The translations under genes and the position numbers were made by a program. 64,000 nucleotides of DNA from Diphasiastrum complanatum (lineage: Eukaryota > Streptophyta > Lycopodiopsida > Lycopodiales > Lycopodiaceae), in assembly GCA_029204225.1 (NCBI GenBank), contig MU832089.1, forward strand, positions 1 through 64,000, read 5' to 3'. A model generated the notes under the pieces. That model was given only the letters and a program-made list of their open reading frames with translations, had not been told where the DNA came from and did not search any database. Shown piece by piece: positions 1 to 11,500 of this stretch. Numbering within the stretch: the stretch's first letter is position 1; every line of letters begins with the position of its first letter.

Positions 1-1844
1 AAGATCTCCCAGATTGGAATTGCCCATATTTGATGGATCCACAGATCCTATTAGATTCTTGTAGATTCATGGGCAAGCATGCGAGATCTATGGTGAAACC
101 ACCTCGGCAGAAAAACTGAAGCTGTTTCCAATGTCCCTGACAGGAGCGGTTTTAGATTGGTTTTTCAATCAGACGACATAAGAACGAACAGACTGGGAAG
201 TGGTAAAAGCAGCTTTAATCACTAGATTTAAGCCGCGGAAGTTTCTTGAAGACCCGTTCCTCTTGCTTAGCAAAATCAAGATGGCAAAAAGAGAAAGGGT
301 CAGAGACTACATCGAACGGATCAAACACTTGAGATCCGAGTGTAATGCAGAGCTTACTCCTGATCATGCGGTCATTATGTGATTCCTAGCGGGACTACCT
401 AGAAGCATCAGACGAGAGCTGAAAAGACGAGAGCAATATGCCACATTGCACGAAGCTATGGAAGATGCAATGAGAGAAGAAGATGAAGGATCAGATGATG
501 ATTCTACAACAGGAACTACATCTCTTCATGCTTCAACTCCTTCAAGCATCAACCTTAGTCTTGACAAGCTTGTCCAATGAATCGATGATGGAACAGATCA
601 TGAAGTTACACAAGCAGCAGATGGAGCAGCTCACAGTCCAATTTGACCAAAAACTTAAGGCTCTTCAAAATACTACAGCACCACAACCAGATCCTTATCA
701 ACAGCAGTATCCTCGACGGGACAATGTTTGGTGTCCCATTTGTATCCAAAATCACACTTCCAACGAGTGTCTGGTACTGAAGTAGAATTTGAAGCTGACA
801 CACAGATATTGTCATCTATGCAATGCGTCCTCGCACGACACTGCGTATTGCCCCTACAATCCATTGATCATACAGCAAAAGAGAACTCAATTTCAGACCT
901 CTTATGCTTACCATCAAGGAGCACCTAATGCAGCACCAAGGCTTGGACCAGGCCCTCAACAACAAAGAATGGCACTACCAGCACCACCAGGGCCAAATAA
1001 TTCTCAAGCAGCCCAAGTGAATCTCATAGCGGCAGAAGCTGAAACATTTCCCCAACAGGAAATGCAACAATGGTATGGACCTGATGAACCATTCATCAAT
1101 CCTGCTATTAATGAGTATTATGCCACATACGTGGCACAGCCACAACGCCAAGGGGGTAGATTATATGGATGTTATGGATGCGAAAAAGGACATAGGATTG
1201 TAGAATGTCCAAACAAAGAAATTTATACGCCCTTCTGTCACGAGTGTGGATATGGACATTGCTACAAGAATTGTCCATTGAGAGCCAGCACCAACGCACC
1301 ATTGAATTGGATTGCAGTTCAATCAGCAGGCCCAAGCACAACTCCACACTCAACTATACCACGGAGACCTCCCTATTGTAACGTTCCAGTGTTAGTTGTT
1401 ACGTGAGCACAAAAGCGCAAGGAGGTAGCTCCATCATCACCACACTCTGTATCAGTGCCAACTGATCAGCCTTCAACATCAGGAGGAGCGAGATTACCTT
1501 ATCGGAATGTGAAGGATGAACAAACACGATATCAGAAGATCAAGCATTGGATACAAGAAGCACAAGCGGAGGAAGCTGCTCAAGCTGCACATCAGCCGAT
1601 AGCTCCTCACGACATTGCACCAGAAAGAGATCAACATGCGAATGCACCGCAAGGTTCACCACACAGATCAGATGTGAATGTGCGACTACACCATCGGGAA
1701 GAACCATTCCATATGGCAGAACCTGAAGCTCCAAGGACGGAACTACTGACGAGCATCTTATCCAGCAGAATGAATATCTCTATTGGAGAGTTCCTTCGAC
1801 TTGCACCTCAAGCAAAGGGTGTCTTGTTAGATTGTGAACATTGA
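1..1844 (+). pseudogene. gypsy gag polyprotein, degenerate, with four zinc-knuckle-like motifs
   Basis: Gag is the RNA-binding structural protein that packages element RNA in cytoplasmic particles. The retrotransposon gag domain is read from about base 15 to 480 and includes the segment FKPRKFLEDPF and the motif AGLPRSIRREL. In-frame stops lie near 178, at 380-382 and near 578; the frame then shifts and stops again at 783-785 and 1404-1406. Four Cys-Cys-His-Cys motifs follow: CPICIQNHTSNEC (about 748-786), CHLCNASSHDTAYC (about 810-851), CYGCEKGHRIVEC (about 1168-1206) and CHECGYGHCYKNC (about 1237-1275). The second has the canonical CX2CX4HX4C spacing; the other three have one residue fewer before His. 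A Gln/Pro/Ala-rich linker continues to 1844. Confidence 0.85.
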
Positions 1845-2300
1845 ATCAGACATACCTTCCAAAAAACCATTATTTTGCACTGATTTTGAAGAAGCCAACA
1901 ATGTTCTGAACGTGGGAGCGGCTTGGGAGAGTGAGCAGCACAATATAACTCTTCCTATCAAGCACAAACTCTTTGGAGAAGAAGCTGCTGTTGTAGATGG
2001 AGGATCGGGTGTCAACCTTATCTCCACTACTTTGTATGAGAAGTGGAATCTACAAGGCCTGAAAGCTGCCAAGTTCGCCATCAAACTGGCTGATTAATCA
2101 TGTGTGCGGCCAAACGGGATTGTAGAAGACATTCAAGTCAAGAAAGCGGGGGACAATTTGTCATCACATTTATGGTGATGGACATTCCTGTAACACCCAT
2201 TGCCTATCGAGTTTTGTTGGGATGACCTTGGTTATGAATTGCACAAGTAGTTCATGATTGGGGGACCGGCAAAATCACATTTGAGAACAGAGAGCGGGCA
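1834..2300 (+). pseudogene. gypsy aspartic protease
   Basis: This domain would cleave the Gag-Pol precursor. It is read in another frame from the end of gag. The core reads VVDGGSGVNLIS (about 1990-2025), an Asp-Gly-Gly version of the Asp-Ser/Thr-Gly active site that is common in plant gypsy elements. The frame stops at 2095-2097. The second half of the fold, with a hydrophobic run ending in RVLLG, is readable in another frame at about 2160-2222 and carries stops just after it. A homologous protease remnant lies on the - strand at about 19700-19960. Confidence 0.75.
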
Positions 2301-2306
2301 GTAAAG

Positions 2307-2936
2307 GTGGATCCCTCCACATGGGCGGTGAAGCCTGTACCACCCAAAGCTGATGACACTTCTTCCACAACAGACCATAGCATTGATCGTCCGAAAGCTT
2401 CAATGGGTGCTCATTATGATTCACAAACAGATACCGTGTTGTGGACGGATGCATTGGCAACTATTGACTATATGGCTAGGCATACATGTCATCCAGATTC
2501 AGATTCAGAACCCAGCGAATTACCACCGAGAGGATTCACCCTTGACTTGCCTATCTCATATGGGGTGAACATGATAAATGTAGCATGGCTGTCACCGGAA
2601 CCTGTTGAAGATGATTTAGTTCCTTGGCAACATTCATTGTCCTATGACGAGGAAGCTGAGCTGACATATGAGCAGATCCTACACCACATGGATTCTACGC
2701 GTTATGGAGTTCAACGAATACTAGCTCAACTGCCTCAAAAATCTCAACATGCTAAAGTCTCCAAGATGCCACCACCGAAAGCACCTGTACCAAAGAAAAA
2801 TCGACAAAAGCAAAGATACAATCAGGTGATCAAGTGGAGTGATTTACCCGAAGAGGCTATAGCAACAATGGATGAAGACATTCGGAACCATGTGGCGAAT
2901 GTTAAAGAACCTCAACATAAGATAACGAGCAAATAA
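2307..2936 (+). pseudogene. gypsy protease-RT linker region
   Basis: A 209-residue open frame that is acidic and Pro/Ser-rich, without a catalytic domain I recognise. It is continuous with the protease tail (motif DWGTGKITFENRERAVKVDP around 2255-2315) and ends in a basic stretch before a stop at 2936. The same linker, with motifs such as ISYGVNMINVAWLS, recurs on the - strand at 18880-19660. It is therefore part of the element and not a host gene. No biochemical role can be assigned from sequence. Confidence 0.7.
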
Positions 2937-3032
2937 GCAACAACAACCAACAACAATATACAAGGCAAAAAGAAAGTTGCTGAATCGCATGCTCAATGGT
3001 CATCCGACCAAGCTTCGACATCAGCTTCAGGA

Positions 3033-5318
3033 ATGTCAGAAGCAATGCACAAGATATCACTCACCAATTGTGCTAAGATCAACCTTTTGAAGGAAGAAAC
3101 GAGTAAGGCACCAGTCCATGATGTGCTAGAAAACTTCAAGAGTTATACCTTGGATGACGTGGTGATCATGATGCCGAAAGTGCAACGGGAACTTGATGCA
3201 AATCAGAAAAAAGAAGAACAAGTCTACAAGGGACCGGCTCGCACTCAACCGATGAATCTAGCAGAGCCAGGAGATGAAGACAAAATTGTTTGTGTGGGAG
3301 CACAACTCACGCCCTCACAATTCACCCAACTGCAGAAGTTACTGATGGAGTATAAAGACTGCTTTGCTTGGTCTTACAAAGATTCAAAAGGAATTCCATC
3401 GTCTGTAGTCCAACACACCATACCTTTGGTCGAAGGAGCAACGCCAAAGGTGAGCCAATATTACCCCTGCAACCTGAACTACACCGAGCTAATCAAGCAA
3501 GAGTTGCAGAAGTTGCTCGATGCCGATTTTATTTATGAAATCGAGCACATGGAATGGGTGTCACCCATATTCATTGTTCCCAAGAAGAATGGCAAAATGT
3601 GGATTTGTGTCAATCTGAAGGCACTTAACGCTGTGACACGGAAGAATCACTTTTCCTTACCGTTCACAGAAAGCCTCTTGGATCGAGTAGCTGGAGCGGA
3701 AGCCTACAGTTTTTTGGATGGCTTCAGTGGCTACAACCAAGTGAAGATTGCATTGGAGGATCAACACAAGACTACATTTGCTACTGAATGGGGTACATAT
3801 GCCTACAAGGTCATGCCATTCGGTCTTTGTAATGCCCCTAGCTCTTTTCAGCGCGTCATGCAAAAGGCATTCAAAGACTATTTACAGAAATTCCTAGAGA
3901 ACTTCCTCGATGATCTTTGTGTGCACGGATTTAATGATGAACACTTATCTCAGTTGGAAAGAGTGCTTATACAATGTCGCAAATTTCAAATATCATTGAA
4001 CCCAGAGAAATGCCAATTTTGGGTCACACATGGTCTTATTCTGGGCCATATTGTATCTAGACACAGGATCGCCACTGATTTGTCTAAGATACGTATTATC
4101 ATGGATCTTCCACCCCCTGGAACGATTCGTGGAGTCTATGTATTTATGGGACATGCCAATTACTACCGAATCTTCATTCTATTCTTTGCAGATTTTGCAC
4201 GTCCTATCTACAAGTTGACAATTGATCCACATTGGACGGAGGAAGCCCTACGAGCTTTCCAAAAGCTGAAGGAAGCACTTATATCTGCACCAATCTTACG
4301 GCCTACCAATTGGACAATTGAGTTTTATGTGCATACTGACGCATCAAAGTATGCTATAGGAGCAGTATTGACCCAGCCAGACGAGTACAAGAAAGACTTT
4401 CCTATTCGCTTCGCCAGTCAACAACTCAACGATGTTGAAATCAACTATTCAACGACTGAGCGAGAAGCCATGGCAATGATATTTGCGGTCAAGAAGTTTT
4501 GCCATTATCTTATGGCCACTCATTTTGCATTCTACACTGATCATCAACCTTTGCTCTACCTAGTCAACAGAACCTGGAACATAGGGAGAATCACTAGATG
4601 GTTACTCTTGTTGCTCGAGTTTGATTTTCGAATAGTGGTACGCAAAGGCAAGCAACATTATATGGCGGATCATGTATCAAGAATCAAATTGACACAAAAG
4701 GATCCCCAACCTGATGATGAGTTACTGGAGGCTGCTTTATTTTACATGGATGTTGTAGCCGATTGGGCCGCAGACATAGTTGAGTATTTGATGAACGGCC
4801 AACCAGATCGGTCACTATCCAAGGTGCAACAACAGAAACTTGTACTTAAAGCTCGTCCATATCAGTTGATTGCCGGCCACCTATATCGAAGAGGGGCGGA
4901 TAATATCATTCATCGTTGTACCTTGCCCCATGAGACAAGTCAGATCATGTCTCTCTCGCATGAAGCAATGGGAGGCGAACACTTCACAGTAGATGTAATA
5001 GTACGCAAGATTCTACAATTTGGCTGTTGGTGGCCAACAATGCACAAGGATACCGAGGTATATATCAAGCAATGTGATGTATGTCAGAGAGCGCGTAGAC
5101 CAACGAAGGCAAATTATGAGCCGTTACATCCTGTATTGGCTCAAGCACCATTTGAGAAGTGGGGACTTGATTACATCGGCTCTATTCACATAGCCGCTCG
5201 CAGTACCCAAGTCCGATATATTATCGTGGCTACAAATTATCTCACAAAGTGGGTTGAAGCCAAAGCAGTGCGCGTAGCAGATGCTAGGTCCACCGCAAGT
5301 TCCTTTACGAAAATATAA
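3033..5318 (+). pseudogene. gypsy reverse transcriptase, RNase H and integrase N-terminal part
   Basis: A 761-residue open frame, the longest in the window. The RT palm begins at about residue 95; the fingers motif WVSPIFIVPKKNGKMW lies at about residue 180 and the catalytic box reads NFLDDLCV at about residue 298. RNase H follows (HTDASKYAIGAVL at about residue 438, then EREAMAMIFAV). The integrase zinc finger has two His and the pair CDVCQ at about residue 690. The integrase core starts with WGLDYIGSI, the first catalytic Asp. The frame then breaks and ends at 5318. RT copies the element RNA, RNase H removes it and integrase inserts the DNA. Confidence 0.9.
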
Positions 5319-6031
5319 TTGTACGCTTCGGATGCCCAGTGGAGATACTTAGTGATCGGGGAACTCACTTTGTCAACGAGACCATCAAGGTCTTATTAGA
5401 AGAGTTCTTTGTGATCCATCGTTTCAACATGCCTTACTACCCAAGAGGCAATGGCCACGCCAAATCTTCTAATAAGATTCTGTGTGGCATTTTGACAAAG
5501 ACAGTAGAAGCAAGCAGATCAGATTGGGAGCACAAGCTACACGCTGCTCTGTGGGCTTTCAGAGCTGCATACAAAGGCAACACCGAGCAAACTCCATTCC
5601 AACTGGTGTATGGCCAAGATGTAGTCATGCCAGTGGAATTTCTTGTTCCATCTCTTTGCATTGCCATAGTGCAATGATTAGATGATACAAGATCGCTCCA
5701 CCTTCTTCACGAAGCGCTACACAAGTTGTGCGAAACACGCTTGTTAGCGGTCCATGCTCTTGCTGCAGAGAAAGCATGTCGCAAGGCCTGGCATGATTGT
5801 CGTCTTCACAAGAAAGATCTTCAAAAAGGAGATTTGGTCCTCATGTACAAGACAAAGGCGATCAAAGAAAAGCTGAAGTTCACTGGTGAAGGCCCTTATC
5901 ACATCACCGACATCTTATCGCAAGGGGCAGTGACTTTAGAAACAATGGATGGGACACCGTTTGCTATGCCCATCAACGGTAGCCGGTTACGCAAGTATTG
6001 GTCGCCACCAGCCTTTCCAAACACTTCTTGA
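5290..6031 (+). pseudogene. gypsy integrase core end and C-terminal domain, frame-broken
   Basis: This continues the integrase after a frameshift near 5300. The second catalytic Asp lies in LSDRGTHFVNE (about 5350). The position of the catalytic Glu, normally in a motif like NGxAE, reads NGHAKSSNK here: the codon at 5462-5464 is AAA (Lys). A stop lies at 5675-5677. The chromodomain-like basic tail is open at 5726-6031 and ends 176 bases before the LTR. With the triad broken this copy could not integrate itself. Confidence 0.85.
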
Positions 6032-6193
6032 AGAGCTTAGGATAGGCTCCTCATCATCAAATAAAGCCTCAGGTTTTACGTAAGCAATCTTTATCTACGC
6101 TTTTCCTGACGCACTCCATCATCCGCAATAAACGTGTCGACAACCTTCTTCCACAACAAGCACATGCAGGTGTCGTGGGACCATCACCTATTT

Positions 6194-6206
6194 AGGTGGG
6201 AGATAC
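6194..6206 (+). promoter_or_regulatory. polypurine tract of the gypsy element
   Basis: The purine-rich run AGGTGGGAGATAC lies directly before the 3' LTR start (TGTTGG). This is where the plus-strand DNA primer is made during reverse transcription. Its position fixes the left edge of the LTR. Confidence 0.75.
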
Positions 6207-6653
6207 TGTTGGGCACTTAGTGGGCCCCACCACAGTACATTGTACATGTAGAGCAATAAGTGCGAGGGCACTGGCTTCTTGCGTGTATAAGCCTAACCCA
6301 ATGAGCACGCAATTTGGTTTTGTAGAACTTGTAGAATTAGGAATAAGTGGCTAGGGGCCTAAAACTCTAAAATGACATTAGAGGCCCTAAGTCAAGTTGT
6401 TAATAAAAAAGCTAAAAGGGCCCAAATTAGAACTCACATGAATCATGTGAGTGCCCTTGTGCTTTCTTAAGGAACCATTAGATTTATTTTGTGTTAGTTT
6501 AGGAGGCTTGGATTAGGATCCTTGCCATTGTAATTAACCAATAGGAGAAAGGGGCAAGGGCCTTCCCCATCCATAAAAAGGCACCCTTTGTACCATATTT
6601 CCATGTTCAATAGGAGGAGGAGATTATGCCCAAATGAGATTTGAACATCCTTG

Positions 6654-6746
<93 letters not shown>

Positions 6747-7014
6747 TTTACATTTTGTATTTGCTTTCCATTTGCTTCTTCTATCTACTTGCATGTTGTT
6801 AATGATTTCTAAGAGAGTAGAGAGGATAGGATGTAAGCACTTCCCCCATTGTAATCTATTCTACCTTCTCATGCTTGTGGTTAAAGTAGGGTGGATAGTT
6901 AGATGTGGTTAATCTAGGTGTGGTTAGAGTAGGATTTGCAAGCTAACTTCGCAAGGGAAGCACTATTCCCTTGGGAACGAATCTATGCGTGACAGGTGAA
7001 CCAAGGCCGCTACA
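6207..7014 (+). repeat. 3' LTR of the gypsy element
   Basis: It starts TGTTGGGCAC and ends CGCTACA, giving TG...CA ends, 808 bp. A TATA-like CCATAAAAAG lies at 6571-6580 and a long CT run follows about 80 bases later, where the transcript would begin. A diverged copy of the same LTR family lies at 33057-33892 with the TATA-like box and CT run in the same order. Immediately right of 7014 the sequence reads as copia gag, so the right edge is well supported. Confidence 0.8.
6657..6743 (+). repeat. (CT)n microsatellite inside the gypsy LTR
   Basis: An almost perfect dinucleotide run of about 87 bp. It produces a meaningless Ser-Leu open frame, which I do not annotate as a gene. Confidence 0.98.
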
Positions 7015-8017
7015 TCTAGTGATGGATTGAACTCTTCAAATTATTTAATTTGGAAGTTAAGAATGGAATCCATCCTTATCATGAAAGATTTGATGGATAT
7101 TGTGAATGGAGAGGAAGATGAGCCAATCCATCCACAAGAAGCAACTAAATAAAAGAAAAGACGCAAGATTGCACTTCATTGTATTAAGATGAATGTTGCA
7201 AATGATTTGCTAAAAGAAGTAGGAGCATGTACCTTAGCCCAAGAGGCATGCGAAACTCTTCAAAAGTCTATGAGTCCAAGAATATCTCAAGGTTACTTTC
7301 CCTCAAGAACCAAGTTCTCAATGCTTCCAAAGGAAGAGTGAGAGTGGACATCAATTTGTTTTGAGAGTAAAAGATTTGAACAAAGAGCTTACTTATGTTG
7401 GTGAACCTATTAAAGAGAGTGAGCTTGTGCAACTAGTTTTTAATGGCTTATGTAGTGATTTTACTAACCTTGTCCAAAGCTATGCCATCATGGGAAACTT
7501 GCCTACAATTGAAGACCTTCAAAATGTGTCGATGGCCAAGGAGAGTAGGAAGGCTCATATCAAATCAAGGATGGAGAGGCTCTCCATCAATGATGGTGAT
7601 GACAAAGCCTTATTTTTCAAGAGAAAAGGAAAAGCAAAGACCAAGGGAGGAGCATTCAAAAGGTTGCAAGCAAAGAATGGAGATCAAGGAGGATCCACAT
7701 CCTCATCATCACAAGTCAAGCCCAAGAAGGACAAATCCAAGATAAAGTGCTACTATTGTAGCAAGATGGGGCATTATGCCTCAGAATGCTTCAAGAGGAA
7801 GCAAGATCAAAGGCAAGCCAACATTGGACAAGAGGAGGAAGAGAGCTATCATGAGGACTCACTCATGATGTCAACCTTTTCATCATCAAATGTCAAAGGT
7901 GAAGATCCTTGGTGGACAGATAGTGGGGCTAGCTCCCACATGTCGGGTAAAAGGGAGTGTTTTTCTCAACTCACGCCTTATGTAGGACCTATAAAGTCCA
8001 TTTTTACAGGATCATGA
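7015..8017 (+). pseudogene. copia B gag, zinc knuckle and start of protease
   Basis: The N-terminal UBN2/DUF4219-type gag fold starts SSDGLNSSNYLIWKLRMES at about 7018, carries a stop near 7150 and shifts frame near 7250-7360. From 7361 the frame is open for 218 residues. It contains a CX2CX4HX4C knuckle (CYYCSKMGHYASEC, about residues 130-143), then WWTDSGASSHMSG, the protease active site with Asp-Ser-Gly, at about residue 185. The frame ends at 8017 just after the protease core. The knuckle binds element RNA and the protease processes the polyprotein. Confidence 0.85.
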
Positions 8018-8033
8018 ATGTAAAGTTGAAGGT

Positions 8034-9353
8034 GTGGGATCCATTCTCTTATGCATAGGATCCTCCAAGAAGACTAAGATAGATGGTGTTCTCTTCATTC
8101 CTAGCATCACTAAGAATTTGCTTAGTGTTGGCCAACTTTTAGATCATGGTTTCATTGTGGAGATCTCTACTAATGTATGCAACATCAAGAAAAGTGGGAT
8201 GATCATAGCAAGGGGAACAAGGTTTGGGAGGTTATTTAAGCTTGATGCTTTTGTAAATCCTAGCCAAGTTGTGATGGTAGCCGAGGAGACCAAGATGACC
8301 ACATTTGACTTGTGGCACAAGAGGCTAGGTCACGTCAACACCAAGTCCATGGACGCTATGTGCAAGGAGGAGCTTGCTCTTGGCCTTCCAAGATCTTTGG
8401 CAAAGGAAGAAAGGGTATGTGAAGCTTGTGCCTTGGATAAGGCACACAAGTTACCTTTTTCAAGCTCAATCACAAAGACAAATCATCCTCTCGAGTTGAT
8501 CCACTCGGATGTGCATTTTGCTAGCACAAAGAACAAGGGTGGAGCTGCAATGTTTGTCACCTTTATAGATGACTACACAAGATATGGATGGGTATATCTA
8601 CTTTCCTCTAAAGCACATGTTTTTGAGAGTTTTGTAAAGCTCTAGACTTTTGTTGAGAAGCATCATAATCACAAGATCAAGTTCTTTAGAAGTGATGATG
8701 GAGGAGAATATATCTCCAATGAATTTAAAGACTTTTGTGATCAAGGAGGGATCAAGAAGGAGTTATCTTGCCCCTACACCCCTCAACAAAATGGGGTGGC
8801 TGAGAGAAGAAATAGGACACTATGTGAGTGTTCTAAAGCTCTAAGCTTAGATGCATGCCTAACTAAGTCTTTTTGGGGAGAAGCTCTCATGTGTGCTAAC
8901 TTCTTATGTAATAGAGTTCCATGTAGCTCTATAAATGGTAAAACATCTTATGAGTTATTGTATGGAGAAAAGCCTAATCTCAAAAGCATGAAGGTGTTTG
9001 GATGCATTTTCTATGTACATGTCCCTTTGGACAAAAGAACCAAGGAGGATCCATCATCCATGAAGGGGATCATGGTAGGTTATGGCAATGCAAGCAAAGG
9101 TTACAAAATCTACATCCCCTCTTCTCAAAGGGTTGTCATTTCTAGAGAGATCATTTTTGATGAGACTAGAATGCATAAGCTTGAAGATGATTCATCTAAC
9201 CACTCTATTGGAAGAGAGGTACTCGAGATCAAGGAGGAGATTGATCATGAGGAGGAGCTAGAACCAAGAACACCAAGCACACCAAGAAGATCCACAAGGT
9301 CAAGGATGGAGCCATTAAGGCTCACATACAAGGACAAGGGTAAGCAAGCCTAG
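8034..9353 (+). pseudogene. copia B integrase, three frames
   Basis: The GAG-preintegrase zinc-binding region is at about 8305-8450 (LWHKRLGHVN, then CEACALDKAHKL). The integrase core has its first Asp in HSDVHFA (about 8505). A stop at 8643-8645 interrupts it, the second Asp lies in a DDGGEY-like segment at about 8695-8710 read in the next frame, and the catalytic Glu lies in VAERRNRTL (about 8797-8820) in a third frame. The C-terminal part to 9353 ends in a basic Pro/Arg-rich linker with the motif TPRRSTRSRMEP. The copy cannot encode one continuous integrase. Confidence 0.85.
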
Positions 9354-9359
9354 GGAAGT

Positions 9360-10492
9360 ACTTCTTCTTATGCCTTCATCACATCTTTTGAAGAGCCTTC
9401 AAATGTTAGTGAAGCTTTAGAATCAAAGGAGTGGTTTCAAGCTATGTGTGATGAGTACAATGCATTGATGGAGAATGATACTTGGATGCTTGTTGATCTA
9501 CCTTTGGATAGGAATGTAATTGGATGTAAGTGGGTTTATAAGCTCAACTTGAATCAAGATGGGAGTGTTTCTAAGCCAAAGGCAAGGCTTGTAGCCAAGG
9601 GGTATGCTCAATCAAAGGGCATAGATTATGATGAGACCTTTGCACCCATGGCAAAGATGGTCACCGTAAGACTAATTATTGCTCTTACTTCTCACTTTGA
9701 TTGGTTATTGTTTCAAATGGATGTGTCAAATGCTTTCTTAAATGGTCATTTGGAAGAGGATATATTCATGGAGCAGCCCGAGGGCTTCATCAACCAAGGT
9801 ATGGAAGACAAGGTGTGTCATCTCAAGAGGGGCTTGTATGGTTTGAAACAAGCTTCTAGAACTTGGAACACAAGGCTCAATACTTTTCTTATCTCTATTG
9901 GTTTACTCCTAGTGAGTATGATCCCACTTTGTACATAAGATTTAGTGCAAAAGGCATTGTACTTTTATTACTTTATGTTGATGATATCATACTTAGTGGA
10001 GATGATTTAGAAGGTGTTGAGAAAAGTAAGCTAGATCTATCCAAAGAGTTCAAGATGGTAGATCTCAGGATTTTGCACTTCATTTTGGGTATGGAAGTAT
10101 TTAGATTTTTTGATTATGTCTTCATTTGTCAATCTAAGTATGCCATTTCATTACTCAATAGATTTAACATGCATGGATGCAAGCATGTAGAGACTCCTAT
10201 GGAGCATGATGTAAAAGTGACCAATAAAGAGGATGAAAGATCCTTCAAGGACATCACTCTTTATAGGCAACTTATTGGCTCCTTAATGTGGATAACCATA
10301 ACAAGACCTGATATTTGCTATAGTGTTTGCAAGCTTAGTCAAAATATGCAAGATCCATTAGTTATCCATTGGAAATGTGCCAAAAGAATATTGAGATACA
10401 TATCAGGCACACTAGATTTTGGGATCCTTTATAGAGGTGAATCCATTAACTTGCATATGACTAGATTAACTCAAACAAAAGCTATTTTGTGA
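9360..10492 (+). pseudogene. copia B reverse transcriptase, start of RNase H lost
   Basis: An RVT_2-type reverse transcriptase. The segment IGCKWVYKLN opens the domain (about 9520), QMDVSNAFLNG lies at about 9715 and LYGLKQASR at about 9835. A frameshift near 9870-9900 moves to the frame that carries the catalytic box LLLLYVDDIILSG (about 9965-10000). The thumb region ends in RPDICYSV and YISGTLDFG. The reading then degenerates at 10450-10492, before the RNase H active-site Asp. YVDD is intact, unlike in elements D and F. Confidence 0.9.
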
Positions 10493-10590
10493 GACTTAAG
10501 GTCTACCACTTCTAAGACCTATCTAATACTAGTAAATAGTACTATATAAATTAGATGAAAAAACTTATGAATATTTTTATAGACTAGTAC

Positions 10591-10773
10591 ATCAATGTGC
10601 TAGACTTTAGAACTCCATAAACAATTTTTTGTAATCAAAATAGATATATATTCAAAAGGTAACAATCTATTTTTTAAAGGGCCTATTTAGGTGTCTTTGC
10701 TACCTTTTGAATATACACTTATTTTGATCAAACTGAATATTTATAGAGCTCTTAAAGCTAGCACATTGGCATG
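10591..10773. repeat. imperfect inverted repeat, MITE-like foldback element
   Basis: The left arm (10591-10666) and right arm (10696-10773) are reverse complements with scattered differences. For example, ATATTCAAAAGGTAACAA on the left matches the complement of TTGCTACCTTTTGAATAT on the right, and ATGTGCTAG matches the complement of CTAGCACAT at the outer ends. The loop is about 30 bp. Size and AT content suit a miniature inverted-repeat element; no clear target duplication was found, so the class is uncertain. Confidence 0.6.
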
Positions 10774-11288
10774 CTAACTTAAAAAATTACTTGTAGAATG
10801 TCAAAATCATTAAAAAAATGATGCACAATGATGTAGGTTCTTTGTTGTAGGGTGACCTTTACTAGTGTGTCTTGTGATAAGAATGATAATATTGGTAAAT
10901 TCATGACAATCTGACATAAATGATTATAAATATGCATTACAAAAATGTGAGAATACATTATATTGACAATCAAAATCATTATTTTATATTCATTAGGCAA
11001 AGATATTTCATGATTTATTGCTTGTTAATTTGATTATAATATAACATTGTGAAACATAAACAAGATGTTTTAAATAGACATTGGAGATATAGAGATCAAA
11101 TCATGTATCTCTTGTTATTTTTCTCTTCTTGTATTTGGTAGTCAAAACTATGATATGAATATAACAAATTCCATAATAATTCGTCTAAATTTTGATTGTT
11201 TGCCATTATATGAAAAGTATTAGTACATAAATAAAAATTTATTTGTCTAATTTTGCTATATCAATAAATCTCAACAAGGAAATAATCT

Positions 11289-11500
11289 CCTAGCGTGTGA
11301 TGGCTAAGCTATTTTCTAGTGTGTTAGCTATTTCATGTGCTGACTTAGCTATTTCCTAGCGTGTGCTGACTTAGCTATTTCCTAGCATGTGATGACTTAG
11401 CTACTTCCTAGCATATGCTGACTTAGCTACTTCCTAGCATGTGCTGACCTAACGTGTGCTAACTTTAGCTATTTCCTAGTGTGTGATGATTTAGCTATAT
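11289..11500. repeat. 26-bp tandem repeat array
   Basis: About seven diverged copies of a unit that contains CTTAGCTATTTCCTAGC followed by GTGTGCTGA. The central copies are regular at 26 bp; the edges are irregular. No coding function is visible. Confidence 0.85.

Larger units (their letters stand above)
1..7014 (+). mobile_element. Ty3/gypsy LTR retrotransposon, left end outside the window
   Basis: The domain order is gag with zinc knuckles, aspartic protease, reverse transcriptase, RNase H, then integrase. Integrase after RNase H is the Ty3/gypsy order. A purine-rich tract and a 3' LTR close the element. The 5' LTR and primer site would lie left of base 1. The coding part carries several stops and frameshifts, so this copy is dead. 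Related fragments lie at 18880-20385 (- strand), 23360-24500 and 55680-56150 (+ strand). The right LTR edge abuts a copia gag reading at 7015, so the element probably inserted into that copia copy. Confidence 0.9.
7015..10492 (+). mobile_element. Ty1/copia retrotransposon remnant B
   Basis: Order of gag, zinc knuckle, protease, integrase, then reverse transcriptase, which is the copia order. The 5' LTR and the first codons of gag are missing, replaced by the gypsy LTR edge. The 3' end stops at the start of RNase H (about 10490) with no 3' LTR seen. Frames are broken at several places, so the copy is dead. Confidence 0.9.

Noticed and set aside
1985-2030. Protease active site Asp-Gly-Gly as a damaged residue
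   Set aside because: The DGG form is common in plant gypsy proteases, so I do not count it as a lesion.
6634-6912. 92-codon open frame rich in Ser and Leu
   Set aside because: It is the translation of the CT microsatellite within the gypsy LTR.
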